From Sistotremastrum niveocremeum HHB9708 (Eukaryota; Basidiomycota; Agaricomycetes; Sistotremastrales; Sistotremastraceae), in the NCBI GenBank assembly GCA_001630475.1, contig KV419403.1:371387-435386 (forward strand): DNA of 64,000 nt, written 5' to 3'. Shown piece by piece: positions 13,036 through 24,736 of the stretch. Numbering within the stretch: the stretch's first letter is position 1; every line of letters starts with the position of its first letter. The translations under genes and the position numbers were made by a program. Below the pieces are notes generated by a model that saw only the letters and a program-made list of their open reading frames with translations, was not told the DNA's origin and searched no databases.

Positions 13036-15061
13036 CAGCTCAGCGCAAGAGAGATGGAGAGTAAGTGGATGAGTTGGTGCGGAATGAGGTCAGACGAGTG
13101 TCAGACGTTCGATCTTATCTAGGAATGGTAATTTCAAACTCCGAGGAAACTGCTTTCAGAAAGTGTACATCGATCAAAGCAACCAACCCATCCCAGCATT
13201 TCTTGTTACTCCATCGACAAGCCTGATGAGAGCGAGGGAGATGATCCGAGAGATATAGAGGTAATCCAATCAGTGGTCGTGGTTCGGGAACGTTCATTTC
13301 TACCCCGCGGCTTGCCTCTTAGGGAGATATACTGACGTCTCTGTTACGTGCTCTGCTTGCTTGCTGGAATATTCGTGGTCGACACTCGTCTATCTAGAGT
13401 AGTAGAAGCTACTACCAGTATCGCTACCGAGATCAGCAATAATCTGGGGCTCAATCTTGCAGTGTCGTGCGTTTGGCGACTTCCGGGACTACAAAACTCA
13501 TTGATCGACATCACCCTCATGTCTGAGATCTCGGGTCGTTTCTGGAGTAGCATCTGCGATGGAATGGAAGACATGTTCCGAAAGCTCGATCTGCCTCCAA
13601 TATGCATGGAATGCTTCCGTTCAGTCTCGGAGAATCCCAAGTTTGGTCTCAGCCTCAAATATAGTTAGTAGCGCGATGGCCCACGTTCAAACATTGGGAA
13701 GACAATCACCGTGCGCCATATATTTCACGTCTATATCTTCGAAATTTCCGTGCTGATGTTTGCATGGAGTAATATTGTAGACGTTCTGCGCGAGGCTAGA
13801 ACACTCGACGGTCCCACGCTAATAATGCCATATAAATCGAACTGTACGGCTTACAGGGAAACTCCCTAGGAAAGAAGAATTCAAAGCCTCCGCCAAGAAA
13901 TCACTATATAAGTGGGCCTACTAGTGGCTTTTCGATGCTGGTTGAAGTCAAGCTGAATAATCTACATGTGCAGTACGGCTATTCGAGGCAAGGTATGACT
14001 GTCCTTTGTTCAATTAATTGTCACGCAGAAGGATTCAGGGGCGCACTCGCCGAAAAGCCTCACCTCTACTCAGGCTTGCCATGCGCTAGAAAAAAAAACA
14101 GTATGCTTCCATGGCTTCTTACTCGTCTACTTTCTCGCGAATGAGGCGGATCTGTCATCATATTTACTGAGGGAATTTTGGCCGATTCTTCTGGACAACG
14201 CCGCTCCATCTGTCAAGCTTGAAGAAGCTTGGGAACGATCTCCCTTTCCTATTCACTTGATTAAACGGCTCTATGTGGCTATGACCGCCACCTCCTGGCA
14301 ATGCCGGCATCGTTCGATTTGCCAGACACTGGTGAGGACGCCGCATTTTGAGCTGATGGGCTAAAATAATCTATCACAGAAATTCTATAGATTTTGCGCA
14401 ATATATTTTGTACACGATTACACATCCCATGATCAATGCACCAGTATATGTCTATGTACAGAGAAATCCTGAGCCTGACTCAAGTCTAGATCGATGCAGT
14501 TGAACTGAATGAAGGCCAAGCTGTCGGTCCCAACGATCGTGAACCCTCGTTCCCACAAACTCGGCTCATACTTTTTCCTTCTTGACCTCTCCCTCCTCCT
14601 CAGCCGTACACTTGGGCTGGTTCACATACATCTCTTCGAATAACAGCTGGACATAAACTTGATTCTGAGTTCACTTACAATCAAACGTCCTCTGTGGCCT
14701 TGTTTCGCGACCTTATTGTGGCGCGCACTCTGGATCCTGCGGTCGACTACACCATTTACGGCGAATTCAGTTTACTGCTTTGCTAACCATCCTGGAGGAA
14801 CCAAAGGTGCCGGTATTAAATGAGTGTTTAAATTGTTTGCACCAAGATCTGGGAGTGGCGGGCGCCCGATGACTGCCCTCTGCGGAAGAGCTATCTAGTA
14901 CAATGAAGACTAACAACGAGCGCTGAAACAACCCGTATGATGCGGACGACTCAACATCGAGGAAGTATAGAAGTGTTCCTCGCCCAAGAAATTGTATAAA
15001 TTGGCCTTCGGACGGGTACGTAATTATTTCCATCCCTTACTTTGACGCGTCCGTCCTCACC
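13036..15061. other. long intergenic region between divergent PGM and P450
   Basis: About 2 kb holding the promoters of both neighbours. Overlapping open frames on both strands at 13344-13668, and others at 13935-14144, look like chance. A minus-strand frame around 14760-14560 reads as a basic segment followed by an acidic lysine/glutamate tail and could be a gene remnant, but I could not assign it. Confidence 0.4.
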
Positions 15062-17368
15062 ATGCTCGCCGATAGTCTTAACGCGCAGAACCTCGCAATC
15101 ATTGCTGCGGGGTTTCTCACTCTCTACATCACCTACACGAGAACGCGCCACGCGACGCGTCTTAAAGCCAATGGTCTTCGTTTTCCGGCCGGGCCGAAAG
15201 GCTACCCGATCATTGGAAATCTCTTCGACATCCCTCAAGAACATCAATGGTTGACATTCGCCAGTTGGAAGAGAACGTACGGTATGCCTATCATCGGCAT
15301 CTCTCGGCCACGTACTCTACTAACGTTTCCTCGGCTTGACTCGTTTAGGCGATGTTGTGGGCCTAAGCATCTTTGGCAAACCAATCATCGTCCTTAATTC
15401 GCGTCACGCTATCAAAGAACTCCTTGTTAAGCGCAGTGCAATCTACTCTGATAGGCCTAAACTTATTATGCTTCGTCAATGGTGAGCATCCGGCCGTTAA
15501 GCTTCGGCGTCTGTTTTGTTTGTTGATATTGTCAAGGGCGGGTTGGGATTGGTGTCTGCCAATGCTAGGATATGGAGAAGAGATGCACCAACAGAGGAAG
15601 CTAATGAATGCCTGTCTTAATGCGACATCCATTCGTCAATATCACGCGTTGATGACCAAAGAGACGCGCGATTTTTGCGTCAGACTTCTCAAGGACCCCA
15701 AGAAACACCTAGAGTTGAACCGTAGGTATGAACCCTGTTATAACGAGATGGAGTATCGTCACTTATTCTTTGCTATTCTGCTTAGAATGGCTGGCGCAAA
15801 CATCCTGAAGATGACCTACGGCTATAGCAGTATGTCACATCATTTGTGTCGCCTCACACCCTTACGATAGATTACAGTCGCGGAAGAGAATGACTCTTAT
15901 GTCGACAAGATTGAACAGCTATCTGTCAAGATGACACCTCTAGGCGCCGCAGGATCTCACCCCGTTGACCTGTTCCCAGCGCGTTCGTCGTTCGGCCGTT
16001 CCTCTGCTCTTTGCTGTACTGATGAGCATTCATGTAGTGGCAAATTTACCTCCGTTCCTGTTCGGGAAACAGTTCGCGGCCATCGTTACGGAAGTCAAAC
16101 AGATTATGGACGAACTTCTGGTGGTGCCATACCACGAAACTTTGAGCCAAATGGTAATTCTATCAAGCGAAGTGTGTCCATCTCTGATTGGTCCTGTCTC
16201 AGGCCACCGGCTCACATATCCCATCTCTTCTGTCCGAGTTGGTAGAGTCACACCGACAAGGAGATGGCTCCGTGAAGAATGAAAGAGCCATACAAGCGGC
16301 GACGGCGATTACATATATAGGTTCGTCGACTAATGTATGCTCAAGATTTGGAACCTGACAGCGTCTACAGCTGGCGCAGATACAGTGCGTCTCATCGTAT
16401 TTCGGATCACTGGATGCTCACGGGACGCACGAACTACAGACCGTGTCATCTCTAGATACATTCATTCTAGCGATGATGTCATATCCCGAGGTTCAGAAGA
16501 AGGCTCAGCGAGTCATGGACGATTATCTGCGAGGTGCCCGGCTTCCGGAATACAGCGACAGAGACTCGTTGCCCTACATAGAGGCCGTTATTCTCGAGAC
16601 ATTCAGGTACGCATCCTGCTGCAGATATTCTATGGCACCTGAAGGCTTCTCAGATGGAAACCGGTTGCGCCTCTCGGTACGTTATCTTCACCGTACCGCT
16701 GAACTTTGAATCAGAAGTCCTGATGCTATTTCTTATCTATAGCCCTTCCACACTTTCTCATGCAAGATGACGAATATAACGGCTACTTGTTCCCCGCGGG
16801 ATCCCTTATATTCTCCAATTCATGGTAAACATCTGTCCATCTGGATCCATAATATTCAATGCTAATTGGCCCTCCAAACAGGCAATGCTTCAACGACGAA
16901 GAAGATTACCCCGAACCATCTAAATTCATCCCCGACAGATTCATGAATACCGAAGGAACAGCTATCAATCCCGACGTCCTCAATCCTCGAGAGATCGCAT
17001 TCGGCTTCGGACGCAGGTGATCTTTTCACTTACATTCTCCCCCGTTTCTGTAGCTAATATAATGGCTTCTTCTAGGATTTGTCCAGGAAGGCATATGGCG
17101 GATGCGTCTCTTTGGATTAGCATCGCTACGCTACTTACGACATTTAACATGTCGAAGCCTGTGGACGAGAATGGGCACGTCATCGAACCGGATCTGGAGT
17201 ATGAATGCGGTCCTGCTGTCAGGTGAGTCAGAATTTCATCCGGCTCCTCGATGCTGTATGATTGACTTCCTTATCGCCAGCCATCCAAAGCCTTTCAAGT
17301 GTGATTTCGTTCCTCGATCCCAGGTGGCCATCGATTTGTTGCATGCGTCCACTAAAGAGGGGGCGTAG
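15062..17368 (+). CDS. cytochrome P450 monooxygenase (basidiomycete B-class, CYP5144-like)
   Basis: ER-anchored haem monooxygenase; substrate unknown. Fourteen exons: 15062-15281, 15349-15481, 15537-15725, 15786-15829, 15878-15982, 16038-16153, 16203-16320, 16371-16384, 16440-16606, 16654-16676, 16743-16824, 16882-17016, 17076-17222 and 17281-17368. Every junction keeps phase, so the gene looks intact despite frequent breaks. An N-terminal hydrophobic anchor precedes the proline-rich FPAGPKGYP hinge. Helix I reads AGADTT, split by a 14-nt exon. ETFR is the ExxR motif, DRFMN the PERF-like region and FGFGRRICPGRH the haem-cysteine loop. The resemblance to family 5144 or sterigmatocystin-oxidoreductase-type annotations comes from the overall pattern only. 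It converges on the Zn2Cys6 gene downstream. Confidence 0.93.
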
Positions 17369-17738
17369 ATTCCTTTAGGCGCGCCCGAGGCCTCTCGAGA
17401 TCTCTGTACTCAGTTACAAGAATACAATGCTATATTCGCCTTCATCGCCCTTGCCTGCCTGAGACTCAGACTACGAGAGTAGAATATCACGTATATTTAA
17501 CAACTTTCAAATGTACATGATTACTACCGATAGGGGTACAAGATAGAGGCCAGGAGAAAACGGGAGTTCAAATTACGGAGCCATAACACGCTGCAGAATC
17601 CTTGTCCAGGAAGGACACTGAGGCGTTGAATAAAAATGTTAAGAAAAAGATAGAGTAGTGAAGGAACTACAGATTGATGAACAAGAAGTAGGAGGGACGA
17701 GAAAGACGTAGGTGACAACAGAAGACACAGTCTGCTGT
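17369..17738. other. intergenic between convergent genes
   Basis: 3' ends of the P450 (+) and the Zn2Cys6 gene (-) meet here. No gene or repeat recognised. Confidence 0.5.
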
Positions 17739-19096
17739 TTATTTGGAGGAGTCGTCTCCGTTATCTTCAAATCGCACGCTGGACACGTTGCGTTGGGGAG
17801 AGGTAGGAGATCCCGGAGAGAAGTAGAACGCATTGTTTTCTTCCGAGTGCATGGGGTACCCGGGGTGTGGATGATGATGTCCATGATGGTTAGGGGGGAG
17901 GGGGAGAGCGTTAGGTGGAATAAGATGCATTTGTGCTTGGCGATGATACTCCATCTCAGCTTGATGATGCTTCTCATCCTCGTGACGATCATCTGCAAAA
18001 GAGTGAGACAAGAGCAGGATGAAGATAAGACGATAGACTGACCAGGCATATCACCCTCCTCTCCGACTGACCGTCGACGCTTCGAACGACAGGAATCGCA
18101 TTCCTTGCCCTCCTCGGTGCATGTCTTACATGTTCGTTCAATGCAAGCGATGGACTTCCTGATACAGCCCTGGCAAGGCCTGCCTTCGTCACACTGAGTT
18201 TTGTCCCTCCTGCAACCCGCGCAGGCCATCTTGACCCTCGTGCCAGCACCTCTGCCCTTTCGCGGAGCATCCTCGCACATCTCGCCGATGGCGCTACAGT
18301 GGCTGCATGGGCGGGCCTCCTCGCACTTCTTGTTATCGCGACGACAGCATTTGCAGCGAAGCTTCAAGCGTTTAGCATTGCTAGAGCGAGTGACATGGAT
18401 GCATTGTTCGTTGCGGTTGACACAACGTGAGCAGGGGCGGGTGTTCTCACACTTCTTGTTATCGCGGCGGCAGGCCTGACAAGCAAGCTTGGCACGATCC
18501 GCTGGATTTGTGCGATTACGAGGAGGATGGATGACCTGCGGCATCGAGTGGAGAGCATGAGAGTAGGGTATCATCTCCCCCTCGTCGCCAGGCTGCGAGT
18601 GGGAGAAGTCGATGACATTCGTGGCCCGGTTCAGCGCAGGACCAGAGCGACGTTCGTTCTCCGGATCATCGATACACGGGACACCTTTCTCAGCGCATCC
18701 AGTGCAAGGCTTTCCACCAAGGCAGCGCACGCGATCTCGTCTGCACTGGATGCAGCCGTCGACGCACTCGTGGGCCTTAAAACTTTTCTTCCTGCATCCA
18801 CCGCACGGTCGACCTCCGTCGCACTTGGTCTTGTCTTTACGGCAGTTGGAACATGCCCTCAAGGCCTTTTTGTTAGATCCTTGCGACGATTGCGGCTCTG
18901 GATGTCGGTCCACCGGAATCGGAAGCGGTGGTGGGGGTGCGAGCGCGGGATCGTAAACTGGATATGGCGGATATCCTGGAGGCGGGGGATGATGCGCAAG
19001 GCTTGGGTCCATGTAGGGCGGCGGCAAAAAAGGCGGTAACGGATGGCCAGTCGGCGGCATCGTATGGGGCGACGGCGGGGTCACTGTGCTCCTCAT
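17739..19096 (-). CDS. protein with five tandem Zn2Cys6 clusters
   Basis: Probable nuclear DNA-binding protein of about 435 residues; exons 19096-18043 and 17992-17739. A proline-rich N-terminus (first 65 residues) is followed by five copies of the fungal binuclear cluster C-x2-C-x6-C-x5-C-x2-C-x5/8-C, beginning CSNCRKDKTKC, CIQCRRDRVRC, CQACRRDNKKC, CKCCRRDNKKC and CAGCRRDKTQC. A sixth, partial cysteine set (CKTCTEEGKECDSC) and a basic KRRR patch follow. The C-terminus is rich in histidine, proline and glutamine. Most fungal Zn2Cys6 regulators carry one cluster and a middle homology region; none is seen here. It may bind long or repeated sites or act as a metal- or RNA-binding protein. An ATG at 19151 lies in another frame and would need an intron of about 41 bp. 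Confidence 0.85.
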
Positions 19097-19438
19097 ATTT
19101 CTGCGATTTAGGAGGGGAAGACGTTGAGCGTGACGAGTAACGCTGTGACATGTTGACTAATCTACTGTTGAGGTTTCACGGACTTTGCCGGACTTGCATT
19201 GTGAAACAGAGCTGTGCGCCATACCATTGGCAAAAGACACTAGACTATCGAGAATATCGAGGAAAGAGGTGCTAAATTGGGCTAACTTCCCGCGCGAGGC
19301 GCGTGATCGTCAAAGGTCCCATCGATGGGCGTCACGATCCCACTAGTCAATAATCTTTGCAATTCTCTGTCTTCAGAGATTCGGGGTCCACTGCATGGAA
19401 CTTATGAGTGTCGAGATGCATATGAAAGGGAAAAATTC

Positions 19439-20905
19439 TCACAGCATTGCTCGTGCCGCCGTATGTAGGACTTCTCCAGAATGCCACTCCACCTTTTCCA
19501 CCCCTTTTCCGATAAGACTATCAGCCCTGGTAGGTCCAACATTCAATAGCATGACGGGCTTCCGCAACTCAATCGCATGCTTCAGCAGCCTACACTCTCT
19601 TAAATCAGGAGAAAAGTCATAGGAGAACGAAGACTTACCTGAACGCAGAATAGGTGGCTGTAGTGGTGCCTATAATTAGCAAGCGATCGCAGGCTTCGAC
19701 ATGCTCAAAACTAAAGAATGCTCTTAAATGGGAAGCCGAAGGAGCTTGGAAAGCACTAACGAGCGATCTTTCACGATAGCGGGGACAGACTCTCCGAAGA
19801 ATATTACGGACGGCTTCAACTGCATGTGGGATTCTGTTGAGTCAGACAGCGAGACGGGAAGCAAGTATATGCGTACGACGAGGTCTGGCTTCCCTTCCTT
19901 CGAACACTCTTCGCAATTCGGTATCACGAAATCATCCCATGAGGCGTTCTCGAGCTCTACCTAAAGGCAGGTGTTCAGCCAATGATCTCACAGAACGTGG
20001 GGAAGTGACTCACATCACCGTCGGGGTTCGTTCGTAACCGTTGGCCAGAATCTTCGACTTCATCCATGAACGCTTTCCATCTCGGGTTCGCAATCGAAAG
20101 CTTATTCTGAAACAAATCCCTCCTCGTCAAATGGCCCTTTCTGCAATGTACTGTCTTTCGAACGAAGTTAAACATCGTTTGATCAAGAAAGAGCGACAGT
20201 CTTACGTGCAAAGTTCCATGAAGCTCAAGGATCTTCGAAGCAGCGTATTTATCGGTCCAATAGGATGGCCGGGCCTTGTGATGCAGCCCGTCTACATTTT
20301 GAGTGACCAGACGTGAGATGTGTCCTGAGTGCATAAATGCCGAAAGTGCGTAATGCGTCGGATTGGGTCTTGCTTTGGCAATTGGAGGATAGCCTAGATA
20401 AGAGCGACACCTTCAATCCGTCCTTAAGACCATAGATTTCAGGCGTGGATGGCGATGGACTGACCAATATCTCTGCCTGCGAGAAATCTCAGTACCAATG
20501 ACGCCATCTACACATTATTAGCAACGTACCGGAATGAGAAGCCTCTCGGGCTGTCCTCAACGAGGTCGCTGTACTTCAAACCGTTAAGATCTCAGTCTGA
20601 TGCCCATACATCGATAGGTACAGCTCACAAATATTGGTCTGATTCGGTCATCAATTTCCAGTATCGTGAACTCAAATCAAGGATACGCACTTATAATTAG
20701 GATTCATATACCGCCCATCCTTTCCTCTATAAGCTCTGATACCTGAATCGACGCTGACACCAGCACCAGTCAAGACCGCGACATTGCCCGACTCCAGGAA
20801 ATCCGCAACACGCTGAGCTGCGACGGTCAAGGTACTCAAGAGAGGCGGGTTCGATGCTGAGGCGGCGAGAATATCAGGAGGGATGTGAGGAATTGATATT
20901 CGCAT
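19439..20905 (-). CDS. sirtuin, SIRT4-like (class II) NAD-dependent deacylase
   Basis: NAD-dependent protein deacylase or lipoamidase-type sirtuin, likely mitochondrial as in SIRT4. About 330 residues from ten exons: 20905-20691, 20638-20629, 20573-20530, 20476-20465, 20410-20206, 20154-20014, 19960-19877, 19819-19761, 19710-19639 and 19589-19439. All phases agree. Motifs: TGAGVSVDSGIRAYR (NAD loop), TQNVDGLHHKA, the catalytic ELHGTLH histidine, GTTTATYSAF and LLNVGPTRAD. The class II signature YMNPNYKPIF then QRYWCRSYLGYPP is clear. Two exons are only 10 and 12 nt. The zinc site is unusual: the second pair is CEEC but the first reads HCRKGH, with one cysteine. An upstream in-frame ATG at 20962 would add 19 residues and could supply a longer targeting sequence. 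Confidence 0.92.
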
Positions 20906-21675
20906 TCTGAGCTGAGCTGCAGGTGTGTCCCTTGGATCACCACCGTCACGGATCACCCTCACTGCTAATGGGATCGCTCGGCGACGTCTTCGCCGACTTC
21001 AGGCGATGTCGGAGTCGGAGGCAATTCCGAACGACGCCGACATTTTCCTCATTTTTCTCGCTGCCCGTTGTGTGCATTGGATGCCTGGCTGTCGCCTCTC
21101 TTCGACGTTCCCTAACATGCTATCTCCTTTGCCTGTCTCCCTCATTATCATTCTGCAGAACAACACACAGTCTCGACGTTCGTGGCCCGGATACTAGTAT
21201 TACGGCGGTTTCGACTTCAATGGTTCCATTGAAAATTCTGTTTCACTACTGGAAATGCCATCACAATGACTGCATGTACCTGTTTTGCTACACCGAACGG
21301 TTTCAAGACAGAACGATGTCCGACCGAAAATCATTCCCCTCCTGACGACTACATGCGAAGCGTGATGCGATGAAAAACAGTGAATATCGCTAAATAACCC
21401 GTCAACATTAACATCTCGACCGATATGCGATAGTCCGGTGGTTTGGTCCCTATGGGGCCTCAGAGAGCTGATATTCTAAAAATAGATTTTGCGGCACCTT
21501 GGTTGCACGATGCATGAGGCGGCATTGAGGTCCCGTGGTTCATCTTTATGTTAAGGTACCAGTCGAGCATTTCCTGTCAGTTGACTAGCTTCTTATCTAG
21601 TCAGGGTTCGAAGCAGAAGTATACATGCGGTTCGCTCCTCCTTCTCACACATCCATTCATCTCGGTCTTTCCGGC
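20906..21675. other. promoter side of the sirtuin and duplicated flank of the secreted-protein array
   Basis: From about 20990 the sequence matches the stretch around 23000-23550, which precedes the second array member, with many substitutions. It is thus the 5' flank of the duplicated unit whose gene copy is dead (21676-21935). No gene is supported here. Confidence 0.5.
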
Positions 21676-21935
21676 ATGCCAGCGCCATCCAATTTTCTCT
21701 CTCTCATGATACACCTTGGTTTTGCACCCTGACCTTGTCATGTCTCAATGAGCGTCGCAGTGCTCTGGCCATGTGAGTTACATATCTTCATCGTCGTCTG
21801 ATGTATCTTAACGATTTTCTCAGAGCTGCGTTAAAGTGTGATCTCTGTAGGGAGCAAGGCTTTGGACCTCCCTCTCCTTGCACCACCAATTGCGTTCCGG
21901 AATATTATGTTTATGTTCACTCAACATGACTATCG
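21676..21935 (+). pseudogene. dead copy of the ten-cysteine small secreted protein
   Basis: Aligned by eye to the gene at 23700-23951, the same sequence order is present: MPAPSxFLSL start, a hydrophobic leader, the SQ junction, a GT intron and the second exon with its cysteines. The copy is broken: the leader frame meets a stop (CCC TGA), the first mature cysteine codon reads TGA, and the second exon has lost its frame. The 5' flank is also duplicated, showing that a whole unit of roughly 1 kb was copied before one copy decayed. Confidence 0.75.
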
Positions 21936-22390
21936 TTCGACAACAATACCCTATTGTTGCTAATCGACTACGGTATTGAGTACCACGAAGATTACACTCG
22001 TCGACGACGTTCGTTCTTCATTCCAGATCTTGAGCGTATTTGAAGACATCCGTATCGGGCAGCAATCATGCAGGGCTACATCCTCACAAAAAATGCACAC
22101 TATTCCGGCTCCACATGCACACGCTCTGCCATCCTCGCCGGAATCGAGCTCCACGGTCTTCCAGCCTATACTTCCTATCCTCTATATAGGACGTACTCAT
22201 GTGACTCAATCATTACGCGGTGAGATAATAATGGGAAGGACACAATTGACTAGCCGTTATCAACGAAGCGATTTTCTCTACAGAAGCTCTTCTTGCCTTG
22301 AGACTGCCGATACGGTGCTGCCTCATGGAGGTTTATCAGGATAACGACCCGGGTCCATGTACGGCGGGTACGATGAATGGACTTTTGGCA

Positions 22391-22398
22391 TATATAAG
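22391..22398 (+). promoter_or_regulatory. TATA box of array gene 1
   Basis: TATATAAG lies 70 bp before the ATG at 22461. The same octamer lies 72 bp before the related gene at 28519. Confidence 0.6.
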
Positions 22399-22460
22399 TA
22401 GCGGCGATCCCACCGGCCATGTCGCCTCAACTCCATCGACGAACCATCGAGCGTGCATCC

Positions 22461-22707
22461 ATGAATCTCAGTCTCAAATATTTCATGATGGCACTGGCCC
22501 TGGTTCCCGTTTTGATCAACGCACAATCGTGCACTCCCAAGTGTTGCGGTACGGTTAGTCATTCGGGTGACCTCATTGACGAGAAGAATCATCAGCTAAC
22601 GAAGAACATTTGATGCGTTCATGTAGACTTGTATCGAGGCATGTGGGTTTTGTTGCAAGGGAATACCTCAGCCTTGTCATTCCGACTGTACAAGCGGGTG
22701 TTCCTGA
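22461..22707 (+). CDS. small secreted ten-cysteine protein 1
   Basis: Predicted secreted protein of 57 residues; function unknown. Exons 22461-22553 and 22627-22707. MNLSLKYFMMALALVPVLINA is a strong signal peptide, leaving a mature chain of about 36 residues with ten cysteines in the order C-x3-CC-x3-C-x3-C-x2-CC-x6-C-x3-C-x3-C. The phase-0 intron falls right after CCGT, as in its four relatives. The cysteine order begins like that of a hydrophobin (C, CC, C, C, CC, C) but the spacing is far too tight and there are two extra cysteines, so a disulfide-knotted effector, toxin-like or antimicrobial peptide is more likely (inference). Nearly identical in its second exon to gene 5 (28519). Confidence 0.85.
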
Positions 22708-23699
22708 AGAACCAGAGCATATGGCTCGTTCCGTCAAGCAGGTATTGTCTCTAATTTCAATTGGATAACAAAGACCTAAATGGGTGATTATAGATTCACA
22801 TTGGGTGGTTCTGAATTGGGCGCCTCCATATACGTATACTTAACGTAGTAACGGTACATGTAGTCATACTAAGTATTATTTATACTATACTATACAAGAT
22901 AGGCTTTCTGTGTATCAAGCCTTATCACATAGCTATCTGATTGCCGTGCTGCAGGGAGCTGAAGGCAGAAAGTCAGTCTTGACTTCGCCGGCGTCGGGCC
23001 AAGCTTCGGGCGATGTCGAATTCGGAAGCAATTGCGGACTTCGCCGACACCTTCCTCATCCTTCTTCTTCGCTGTACAGGTCAGTTGTGTACGTCTGATG
23101 CCTGGGCACCACGATGTCCCTTTAGTCGCGCCCCCCTTTTAGATCAAGTTTCGATTGTTCAGCGCGATCGTGAGCACAGCTTCGACTTGCCGGTACCGTG
23201 ACGTGGCACGACCATGCAAGCAATATCCAAGCTATTGGAGGCCTTTCACCATGCCATGCACTAGAATTGCAATCACAGCTAACAAACCTGTCTCCATTCT
23301 TTCGCCCAATGGTTCTAACATGCAAAAATGACGAAAATCCGGTCTTTTGTCGCGGTTGGATGCTGTGACGAGTGCTGGCACCAGCAACGTCTCCCCGTGG
23401 GCTTTCTCAGAACTAGGTTTAAAAAATTTGCCACCGATATGCAACAGCGCGGGGCTTTGATCCCTGTTGGGCCTCCGAGTGCTGTTCCAAAATTAGGCTT
23501 CGAGGCGCCGTATCTGCACGGTGCATGAGGCTCGCACGAGTTCTGAGATCCCGTGGTTCACTCGACTCTCAGGTACAGAATGCGGCTTCTATCGCGGAAT
23601 CAGCTTCTCGGACCTCGATGAGCCTGATTAAAAACTCAAATGAAATGAAAGGATGCGCTGTGAGCCCCCCTTTCTCGCATCGACTTCAATCGAACTAGC

Positions 23700-23951
23700 A
23701 TGCCAGCTCCATCCAAGCTTTCTCTCTTCATCATTTTGGCTGCGCTAGCTTTGGCACCTGATTTTATCATGTCTCAATGCCCATCGCACTGCTGTGGTGT
23801 CGTGAGTACAATACTGCCGTTGTCTGCTATCGTGAGACTGACGAATTCTCAGAGCTGTGTTAAAGGTTGCCAGCTGTGCTGCGGGGAGCTTGGGTTTTCA
23901 CCAACTTCCGCTTGTATGACCAATTGCGTTTCGGAATGTAACGTCGACTAA
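23700..23951 (+). CDS. small secreted ten-cysteine protein 2
   Basis: Predicted secreted protein of 66 residues; exons 23700-23801 and 23853-23951. The signal peptide runs to about ...PDFIMS, then QCPSHCCGV ends exon 1 and SCVKGCQLCC opens exon 2. The ten-cysteine order of the array is kept, with a longer loop after the second CC pair (GELGFSPTSA) and a tail after the last cysteine (NVD). It is the most diverged intact member and the sister of the dead copy at 21676. Function unknown. Confidence 0.83.
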   Translation: MPAPSKLSLFIILAALALAPDFIMSQCPSHCCGVVSTILPLSAIVRLTNSQSCVKGCQLCCGELGFSPTSACMTNCVSECNVD

Positions 23952-24655
23952 ATGTGACCACCGTTCGAGAACGTTCCGATCGCTGTTTGTCGACTTTGCC
24001 ATCGTATGAATGATGAATCTACGGGCAATTGCTGTCGCAGCATATGGGTTGACGGCACTGCCGTTAAACATCGCCATTCAGAAGTAAGCCGGAAGGGAAA
24101 GTCTTCTGATTCACGCTACCAGCATCCAGGATTTGGTTGATTGTGGGACTTCGTCGAATTCGACCCTCCCCTCGGGTTGTCCGATCTCGGTTGACGAGAA
24201 GTCGCTCTTTGAGTCTTCAAAAAAAGAAAAGGGATCACAACGAAACATTTCTTCAGCCTAAAAATCCAATCTTCCCACGGGTGTGTTCAATCATTTAGCT
24301 AGGCACTGTTCCAGTCAAAATTTGTGGCGGCTGGGGAACCATGCGTAGGAGAATCCGACATGATCGACAAGGGACCTCGAAGGGCCATATCCGCACAAAA
24401 CCCTTTTGATTCTCAAGACATACCCATGTGACTCAGTCGCTCCATGAGATGGTGACCTGACCATGGGGGAGGAGATAATTCAATAATGATGAACACTCCT
24501 TATCAACAATACAAGTCACGCGAATTTCTTCCCAGAGTTCCTCTTCGATATCGGTTGGCCAGGAAAACCTGATCAATGGGGTCACTTATCAGGCCATATA
24601 TCAGGGCAAGCGGCCTATCAGAGTATTGGGTTGATCGCGTGCTCTTTCGAGTATG

Positions 24656-24663
24656 TATATATG
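24656..24663 (+). promoter_or_regulatory. TATA-like element of array gene 3
   Basis: TATATATG lies 81 bp before the ATG at 24737, in a position like that of the boxes of genes 1 and 5. Confidence 0.4.
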
Positions 24664-24736
24664 GAGCAGCCTTGCAGCGACTGCACCATCCAAACTCTCA
24701 CTGCACCCGAATCATCACCGTCCCAGAGAGAGTGCC

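Noticed and set aside
13344-13668. ORFs of over 100 codons on both strands at the same place
   Set aside because: Mirror frames of similar length with no family resemblance are typical shadows; no evidence picks one as real.
19090-19151. Upstream start for the Zn2Cys6 protein
   Set aside because: The ATG at 19151 is in another frame and needs an intron of about 41 bp; the ATG at 19096 is simpler.
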